Shown: positions 58,266-64,000 of the stretch, piece by piece
Position numbering within the stretch: position 1 is the first letter of the stretch
Layout: each line of letters opens with the position of its first letter
Origin: Anaerolineaceae bacterium
Lineage (GTDB): Bacteria; Chloroflexota; Anaerolineae; Aggregatilineales; Phototrophicaceae
Direction of reading: 5' to 3'
Assembly: GCA_020634135.1 (NCBI GenBank)
Contig: JACKCG010000001.1
Location: 849,054-913,053 of the forward strand
Length of the DNA: 64,000 nt
Made by a program: the position numbers and the translations under genes
The notes under the pieces: generated by a model
What the model was told of the DNA's origin: nothing
What the model saw: only the letters and a program-made list of their open reading frames with translations
The model's database searches: none

Positions 58266-60530
58266 ATGGACGGGATTATTACATTTTCCAGGGATACACT
58301 CCAGATTATCAGCGCCAGCCCAGGGGTTGAGGACTTTTTTGGGCTGTCCGCGCGGGCAATCACCGGGCAACCCTTTACCACACTACTGCCCACAGATGAT
58401 GCGCCGGAGACTACCTGGAAAAACGTATTTGCCCAACTTGCAGAAACGGGAGAATCTCGCATCCTCCCACTCAGACGACACGATGGCACGATAACTGCCG
58501 CCGAACTCACGTTAGTGAAGACCAGTATAGATGAGCGTGTGTTTTATACCGGCATGATTCGCAATGTGTCCGGCGCGGCCCAGGGTGGCAGCACCTCACA
58601 CGAGAGCGAAGAAAAGTACCGCACAATCCTGGAACAAATCCGAGAAGGGTATTTTGAGGTTGATCTGGCGGGTCGTTTCACGTCCGTAAACAGTTCGATT
58701 TGTGCTGTCCTGGCGTGTCAAGAGACCGACATCATCGGGCAGAGTTACCGGCAGTTTATGGACGATGCCAACAGCGGCAAGTTGTTCACGGCAACCAATC
58801 TCCTATATCGAACAAAAGAACGCTCTGTTTCGGTTGAGTGTGAGATTCGCACACGATCCAGCGGAGAGCGTTATGTCGAAATTCTCCTCTCCCCGGTCAT
58901 GAATACCGAGCAGGTTGTCACCGGGTTTCGCGGGCTGGTACGCGACATCACCGAGCGCAAACATGCAGAAGAAGAACTCAAAAAGGCAAAGGAAACGGCG
59001 GAAGCGGCAAACCGTGCAAAAAGCATGTTCCTGGCAAACATGAGCCATGAACTGCGCACGCCGCTGAATGCGATTATCGGATACAGTGAGCTTCTCCAGG
59101 AAGACATGGAAGATGCCGCACATAATGATTTCATACCGGATTTGAAGCGGATTCAGGCTGCCGGAAATCATCTGCTCGACCTTATCAATAACATTCTGGA
59201 TTTATCCAAGATCGAAGCTGGGAAAAGTGACATCTATCTGGAGAAATTCGATCTTGTGAATATGGTGGATGGCGTTACCCAGACAATCCAACCACTGATA
59301 GACCAAAACGGCAATACACTCATGGTCAACTGCTCCATACAGGGCACGATGATTGCCGACCTGACAAAAGTTCGGCAAACGCTGTTCAACTTACTCAGTA
59401 ATGCTACCAAGTTTACCAAGAACGGGCAGATCACCCTTGACGTGAGCCAGGAAACACGAGATGAGATCGAAGGGGTTGTTTTTCAGGTATCAGACACCGG
59501 AATCGGTATGACGCCTGCGCAGTTACAGAGCATCTTTACGGAATTCACCCAGGGTGATCCTTCCACCACCCGCAAATACGGCGGCACCGGGTTGGGATTG
59601 GCAATCAGCAAGCAGTTTTGCCAGATGATGGGTGGCGAAATTCACGTCAAAAGTGAAGCGGGGCACGGCTCAACCTTTACCGTGTGGCTGCCACAAGAAG
59701 TTACTCACTCCCCTATCGTAATGGGTGGTTCGATGAAAGGTATCCGCAGCACAGCGGAAATCCGCCGCGTCGCTGAGACCATGACGGTATTAGTTATTGA
59801 TGACGAACCCACTGTGCGCGATCTGGTCGCCCGTTATTTGACACGCGAAGGCTTTAAAGTGGAAACCGCCGCAACGGGGGCTGCTGGCTTAAAACGAGCT
59901 AAAGAACTGCGTCCATCGGTAATTACGCTGGATGTGCTGATGCCGGAAATGGATGGATGGGCGGTGCTGGAGGCGCTGAAAAGCGACCCGGAGATGGCCG
60001 ACATACCCGTTGTGATGCTAACGATGACGGACAATAAACAGATGGGATTTGCCTTAGGCGCTTCAGATTTTCTGACCAAGCCAATTGATCGTAAGTACCT
60101 GGTAAACTTAGTCCGCAAATACCATCAGGCCAAACACAGCGAAGCAGGAACCAGTCGTATCCTGGTGGTAGACGACAACGACGATGCCCGTTCGCTGCTG
60201 TGCCGCGCATTGGAGAAGGAAGGGTGGCAGATTCAGGAAGCGGTCAATGGCTTTAAGGCGCTGGAACAGATGGCAGCACAGACGCCCGATATCATTTTGC
60301 TGGATTTGATGATGCCCGATATGGATGGATTCCAGTTTGTCATCGAGAAGCGTAAACACCTGAAATGGCGCGATATTCCGGTTATTGTCATCACAGCCAA
60401 GCACCTGAGCGACACTGAACGCCTGCAATTGAACGGACAAGTAGAACGCATTTTGCAGAAAGGTGGGAGCAGTCATGACACGCTCCTCCGAGAAGTCCGT
60501 GATCTGGTCATCACCTATACGTTTCAATGA
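58266..60530 (+). CDS. Hybrid histidine kinase: PAS-PAS-HisKA-HATPase-REC-REC
   Basis: 754 residues, cytoplasmic (no membrane segment). Two PAS domains (about 1-105 and 115-235, the second ending GLVRDITERKHAEEELKKAKE). HisKA has the phospho-accepting His261 in NMSHELRTPLNAIIGYSELL. HATPase has NLLSNATKFT, DTGIGM and GGTGLGLAISKQF (to about 480). Two receiver domains follow: REC1 from about 506 with Asp556 (LDVLMPEMDGW) and REC2 from about 630 with Asp680 (LDLMMPDMDGF). This fits a phosphorelay sensor with a soluble signal, probably feeding the receivers encoded downstream. Confidence 0.95.
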   Translation: MDGIITFSRDTLQIISASPGVEDFFGLSARAITGQPFTTLLPTDDAPETTWKNVFAQLAETGESRILPLRRHDGTITAAELTLVKTSIDERVFYTGMIRNVSGAAQGGSTSHESEEKYRTILEQIREGYFEVDLAGRFTSVNSSICAVLACQETDIIGQSYRQFMDDANSGKLFTATNLLYRTKERSVSVECEIRTRSSGERYVEILLSPVMNTEQVVTGFRGLVRDITERKHAEEELKKAKETAEAANRAKSMFLANMSHELRTPLNAIIGYSELLQEDMEDAAHNDFIPDLKRIQAAGNHLLDLINNILDLSKIEAGKSDIYLEKFDLVNMVDGVTQTIQPLIDQNGNTLMVNCSIQGTMIADLTKVRQTLFNLLSNATKFTKNGQITLDVSQETRDEIEGVVFQVSDTGIGMTPAQLQSIFTEFTQGDPSTTRKYGGTGLGLAISKQFCQMMGGEIHVKSEAGHGSTFTVWLPQEVTHSPIVMGGSMKGIRSTAEIRRVAETMTVLVIDDEPTVRDLVARYLTREGFKVETAATGAAGLKRAKELRPSVITLDVLMPEMDGWAVLEALKSDPEMADIPVVMLTMTDNKQMGFALGASDFLTKPIDRKYLVNLVRKYHQAKHSEAGTSRILVVDDNDDARSLLCRALEKEGWQIQEAVNGFKALEQMAAQTPDIILLDLMMPDMDGFQFVIEKRKHLKWRDIPVIVITAKHLSDTERLQLNGQVERILQKGGSSHDTLLREVRDLVITYTFQ

Positions 60531-60633
60531 AGGTGGCATTTGACCAGGGTGTATTCCCAAATACGAAGTTCCTTGACCGCATGGAAAAAATGCGTATGGT
60601 ATTTATAGTGAGTTGAAAGCGATGACATAACAC

Positions 60634-61005
60634 ATGGCGCGGATTCTGGTGATCGAAGATAACGAGATGAATCTCGATATGCTCTCTCGGCGTCTAGAAA
60701 AACGTGGGCATACCGTTCTTTCTGCAACCGATGGTGAACAAGGGATAGCTGCGGCGCTAAAGGAGCAACCAGACTTGATTTTGATGGATATGAGTCTGCC
60801 CGTGAAGGATGGATGGCAAGCAACACGCGAGATCAAAGCCTCAACAGTGACCCACCACATTCCCATTATCGCACTCACAGCCCATGCGGTGGCCGGGGAT
60901 AGGGAACGCAGCCTGGAGGCCGGGTGCGATGACTACGAAACCAAACCTGTGAAGTTCGCACAGCTTATCGAAAAGATTAATAGTATACTGGGCATTGAGA
61001 GCTAA
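60634..61005 (+). CDS. Single-domain response regulator (DivK-like)
   Basis: 123 residues, one receiver domain only. RILVIEDNEMNLDML has the acidic pair, LILMDMSLPVKDGW the phospho-acceptor Asp, and ALTAHAVAGD, KPVKFAQL the conserved Thr/Lys. No output domain, as in DivK/CheY-type shuttle proteins. It lies 103 bases after the hybrid kinase and 5 bases before the next receiver gene, so the three form one signalling set. Confidence 0.93.
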   Translation: MARILVIEDNEMNLDMLSRRLEKRGHTVLSATDGEQGIAAALKEQPDLILMDMSLPVKDGWQATREIKASTVTHHIPIIALTAHAVAGDRERSLEAGCDDYETKPVKFAQLIEKINSILGIES

Positions 61006-61010
61006 TACGG

Positions 61011-61991
61011 ATGACTGAACCAGCACGGATTCTCATTGTTGACGATAACGAAATGAACCGGGATATGCTTGCCCGCCGCCTCGAACGCGATGGACATGAA
61101 GTGATTTTGGCGGAAAGCGGCCCTCGTGCGTTGGAATGTTTGATGAACAATCCGGTAGATTTAATGCTGCTGGATATTATGATGCCCCAGATGAGCGGCT
61201 ATGAAGTCCTGGAGCGGGTGAAAGAAAATTCATCCCTGCCCTATATTCCAGTTATCATAATCTCCGCAGTCAGCGATCTGAATAGTGTCGTTCGATGTAT
61301 TGAGATTGGCGCAGAAGATTATCTGTTCAAACCGTTTAATCCGATCCTGCTCAAGGCGCGGGTAGATGCGTCTCTGGCACGCAAACGGTTGAGCGACTGG
61401 CAGCAGCAGCACCTCGCCCAGTTGGAGCAGCACTCTCCAGAGGGGACGCTATTTCCATCCGATGTGCGGCACATTGCCGATGCCAGTGTCCTGGTCATGG
61501 AGGTTGTAGATATAGACCGTATCGCAACGGCTATCGAACCGGAAGAACTCGTAAATGTGTTGAATGGATTTTTCGTTCATGCCTACGATCTGGCCCAGGG
61601 TGCGAACCTGACAATTACCCGCTCACTAGCCGGAATATGCCGGATCAGCAGCGATATAACCCAACCAGACCCGGAACATGCTTGCGTCATCGCCGATGTG
61701 GCGCTGGCTATCCGAGAGACGTCTCGGCGTATCCGGTTCAGCATGATGCCGCTCACTTTGCGTATGGGGATTGGCAGTGGGCCATTAACCGCCGGAATGA
61801 TTGAGACCGGTCACTATTTGGATGTATGGGGAGAGGCAGCACATGGCGCACAACAGGCGATGCGCATCGCTCCGGTTGGCGGCATCGGTGTTTCTCTGAA
61901 CACGTTCAGACAATTACCAGCGGACCGATATGTACTGCGAGCAATACCCGGTGACCAGCTGTTTTACGATCTGCAACACGCAAATAGGTAA
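61011..61991 (+). CDS. Receiver domain fused to a degenerate class III nucleotidyl-cyclase domain
   Basis: 326 residues. Receiver at 1-125 (ILIVDDNEMNRDML, LMLLDIMMPQMSGYE, KPFNPILLKARV). A linker helix follows, then a cyclase-like domain (about 155-322). Its alignment with class III cyclases is clear (EPEELVNVLNGFFVHAY, LRMGIGSGPLTAGMIETGHYLDVWGEAAHGAQQAMR), but both metal-binding Asp positions are changed: the first reads VLVMEV and the second SLAGIC. It is therefore probably catalytically dead and serves as a binding or dimerisation module. Start 5 bases after the previous stop. Confidence 0.85.
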   Translation: MTEPARILIVDDNEMNRDMLARRLERDGHEVILAESGPRALECLMNNPVDLMLLDIMMPQMSGYEVLERVKENSSLPYIPVIIISAVSDLNSVVRCIEIGAEDYLFKPFNPILLKARVDASLARKRLSDWQQQHLAQLEQHSPEGTLFPSDVRHIADASVLVMEVVDIDRIATAIEPEELVNVLNGFFVHAYDLAQGANLTITRSLAGICRISSDITQPDPEHACVIADVALAIRETSRRIRFSMMPLTLRMGIGSGPLTAGMIETGHYLDVWGEAAHGAQQAMRIAPVGGIGVSLNTFRQLPADRYVLRAIPGDQLFYDLQHANR

Positions 61992-62006
61992 CAGTTTTAT
62001 TTGAAG

Positions 62007-64000
62007 ATGACAGACTCAATTCAAGAAACCATTCCTGCCTTAATTGGCCGTCGCTACCTCCTTCACGCCCCCCTGGGTGAAGGAGGCATGGGGGCTGTTT
62101 ATCGCGCCACAGACCGGCTCACAGGGCAGCAAATCGCGCTTAAGCGAGTGCTTCCGCCCCAGAAGGAACCCGGTGGCACCACATTAGGCAGCAGCACCGT
62201 TGATTTTCGACTGGCACTGGCCCAGGAATTCAAAGTGCTGGCGTCGCTGCGGCATCCCAATATTATCAGCGTGTTGGATTATGGCTTTGATGATACTGGA
62301 ATGCCTTACTTCACAATGGAACTGCTGGAAGATGCGCAGACGATTCTGGAAGCAGGGCAAGGAAAACCGCTGGGGTACCAGATTAATTTGCTGCTGCAGA
62401 TGCTCCAGGCGTTGGCCTATCTTCACCGCCGCAGGGTCATCCACCGTGATCTGAAACCAAAAAATGTACTGGTCACCAACAATCAGGTCAAAGTGCTGGA
62501 TTTTGGAGTATCTATCGGAAGCGACCAGTACAGCGGTTCGACCCCAACTGCCGGTACGCTGGCATACATGGCACCGGAAGTCATGATCGGCGGAGAACCG
62601 ACAGAAGCTGCTGACCTGTACGCGGTCGGGGTCATGACCTATGAATTGTTCGCCGGACACCACCCGTTTCAAATTGAACCGGTTTCACGTCTCATCAATG
62701 ATATTCTGTATGTCGTTCCGGATATGTCGAATGTCGAGGTAGATACAGACTTACAGCTGGTTCTGAGACGTTTGCTTAGCAAGAGCCAGGCTGAACGCTA
62801 TACAACTGCAATTCAGACCATCGCCGCCCTTACGGAAGCAACACACCAACCCCTGCCGGCAGAAACCGCCGCTATCCGCGAGAGTTACTTGCAGGCCGCT
62901 CGTCTCGTTGGGCGGGATTCAGAACTCCAATATCTGACTGGCGCACTAGAAGAGGCTCTGGATGGATCAGGAAGCGCCTGGTTGGTAGCTGGGGAAAGCG
63001 GAGTCGGGAAATCCCGGTTAGTCGAAGAACTGCGTACAGTGGCATTGGTTAGAGGGGCTTTGGCTCTCAAAGGGCAGTCCGTGAGTGAAGGTGGCAGTCC
63101 AAATGCACTCTGGCGTCCATCTGTCCGGTGGATGCTGCTCCTGACCGAACTAGAAGACACATACCTCAGCACCCTTAAAGCCATCGAGCCGGACATCGCT
63201 ACCCTGCTGGAACGCCCCGTGCCGGAAAGCCCTGACGCGGACTACAAAATCGCTGGAACACGTCTGGCCTCCGCGATTGAGATGATCTTCCGCCAGCAGA
63301 AACAGCCGATTTTACTCCTGCTGGAAGACCTGCATTGGAGCAAGGATAACCTGGACATTCTGCGGCGGCTGACACAGATTGTAACCGAACTCCCCCTGTT
63401 GATTGTCGGCACATTCCGCGATGACGAATCTCCCGAACTCCCCACCCTGTTGCCCAATATGCAAGTATTAAAGCTTTCCCGTCTGAATGAAAGTGGCATT
63501 GCGGAATTGAGCGAAGCCATGCTGGGAGAATCGGGGCGACAGGAACAGGTGATTGATCTGTTGCAACGCGAAACCGAGGGCAATGTATTCTTCCTGGTTG
63601 AGGTCGTGCGTGCGTTGGCAGAAGAGGCCGGCAATCTCGAGCAGATTGGTATGGCAACGCTGCCAGCACAGGTTTTCGCAGGTGGTATTCAGAAAATTGT
63701 CCAGCGGCGGTTGCAGCACATCCCGGAAAACTATTACCCAGTGCTTCAAGCGGCATCGGTCTATGGTCGCCAACTCAACCTTGCGCTCCTACGCGCAATG
63801 GCGCCCAATGTGGACCTCAATCACATGCTGACTGTGTGTTCAGAAGCAGCGGTGCTGGATGTCCAGGATGACAATTGGCGATTTGCCCACGACAAACTGC
63901 GCGAGGGGGTTCTCGCTACCCTTTCGACTGACGCACAGCAGATTCTGCATGGGAAAATAGCCCAGGCATTAGAAACACTCAATGCTACACAACCGGAACA
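62007..64000 (+). CDS. Serine/threonine kinase fused to AAA ATPase (PknK-like), partial
   Basis: The first 664 codons of a gene cut by the right edge. Kinase domain about 14-280: GEGGMGAVYRA loop, ATP lysine Lys46 (IALKRVL), HRDLKPKN with catalytic Asp148, DFGVS, and GTLAYMAPEV. An AAA/STAND-type ATPase follows from about 295: LVGRDSELQYL, Walker A GESGVGKS at 329-336, LLLLEDLHWSKDNLDIL as Walker B, and FRDDESPELP. This layout resembles PknK and similar multidomain sensors; the missing C-terminus may hold TPR, GAF or histidine-kinase domains. It begins 15 bases after the receiver-cyclase gene, so it is probably co-transcribed. Confidence 0.92.
   Translation, partial: MTDSIQETIPALIGRRYLLHAPLGEGGMGAVYRATDRLTGQQIALKRVLPPQKEPGGTTLGSSTVDFRLALAQEFKVLASLRHPNIISVLDYGFDDTGMPYFTMELLEDAQTILEAGQGKPLGYQINLLLQMLQALAYLHRRRVIHRDLKPKNVLVTNNQVKVLDFGVSIGSDQYSGSTPTAGTLAYMAPEVMIGGEPTEAADLYAVGVMTYELFAGHHPFQIEPVSRLINDILYVVPDMSNVEVDTDLQLVLRRLLSKSQAERYTTAIQTIAALTEATHQPLPAETAAIRESYLQAARLVGRDSELQYLTGALEEALDGSGSAWLVAGESGVGKSRLVEELRTVALVRGALALKGQSVSEGGSPNALWRPSVRWMLLLTELEDTYLSTLKAIEPDIATLLERPVPESPDADYKIAGTRLASAIEMIFRQQKQPILLLLEDLHWSKDNLDILRRLTQIVTELPLLIVGTFRDDESPELPTLLPNMQVLKLSRLNESGIAELSEAMLGESGRQEQVIDLLQRETEGNVFFLVEVVRALAEEAGNLEQIGMATLPAQVFAGGIQKIVQRRLQHIPENYYPVLQAASVYGRQLNLALLRAMAPNVDLNHMLTVCSEAAVLDVQDDNWRFAHDKLREGVLATLSTDAQQILHGKIAQALETLNATQPE

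Overview
The window reads as a stretch of bacterial chromosome, most likely from the phylum Chloroflexota (Anaerolineae-like). This is inferred from gene content, not from a marker gene: two membrane pyrophosphatases, an archaeal-type mevalonate block, an FHA/OmpR-type fusion, a pullulanase with many X25 modules, an oversized RND transporter and a Ser/Thr kinase fused to an AAA ATPase. Coding density is high. I saw no rRNA, tRNA, CRISPR array, insertion sequence or prophage.

Layout. 1-3.4 kb (minus): an ECF sigma factor with a probable self-recognised promoter drives a membrane protein and three ABC-2-like permeases; the last runs off the left edge. 3.5-5.6 kb: an S9 prolyl-oligopeptidase-family enzyme. 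5.7-9.4 kb (minus): a tightly overlapped trio of MoxR-type AAA ATPase, unknown linker protein and metallopeptidase-like/VWA protein. 9.7-14.7 kb: M20 amidohydrolase, TPP-dependent enzyme, [2Fe-2S] thioredoxin-like protein, gamma-glutamyltransferase. 15-19.3 kb: a nucleotidyltransferase behind a short leader ORF, then an MFS / GNAT / formiminotransferase-cyclodeaminase operon. 19.3-24.4 kb: a small unknown protein, a GMC oxidoreductase, and an operon of YraN, MiaA, an anchored protein and an FHA-winged-helix regulator.

24.5-30 kb holds two divergent H+/Na+-translocating pyrophosphatases. One carries the K+-independent signature and the other the K+-dependent one, on either side of a 736-base AT-rich gap. 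30.1-34.4 kb (minus) is a mevalonate entry block: HMG-CoA reductase, HMG-CoA synthase, a thiolase-like protein and a DUF35 partner split into two ORFs. The thiolase lacks its nucleophilic cysteine, the DUF35 zinc ribbon lacks all its cysteines, and both promoter regions of the block share TGATAG-type operator boxes.

34.6-39.2 kb is a complete branched-chain amino acid ABC transporter operon with a good sigma70 promoter. 39.5-44.4 kb is a 1641-residue RND transporter with a giant repeat-bearing periplasmic insertion. 44.5-52 kb has an alpha-oxoamine synthase, a small membrane protein, a polysaccharide deacetylase and a secreted pullulanase with six X25 modules in three pairs. 52.2-57.9 kb has adenylosuccinate lyase, a GNAT, an oligopeptide-type ABC transporter (binding protein and two permeases, no ATPases) and a zinc-ribbon protein.

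58.3-64 kb is a signalling cluster read in one direction: hybrid histidine kinase with two receivers, stand-alone receiver, receiver fused to a degenerate nucleotidyl-cyclase domain, and a Ser/Thr kinase-AAA protein cut by the right edge. Nothing here is an obvious defence system. The most unusual signals are the altered thiolase/DUF35 pair with its shared operators, the RND insertion repeats, the paired pyrophosphatases and the MoxR trio.
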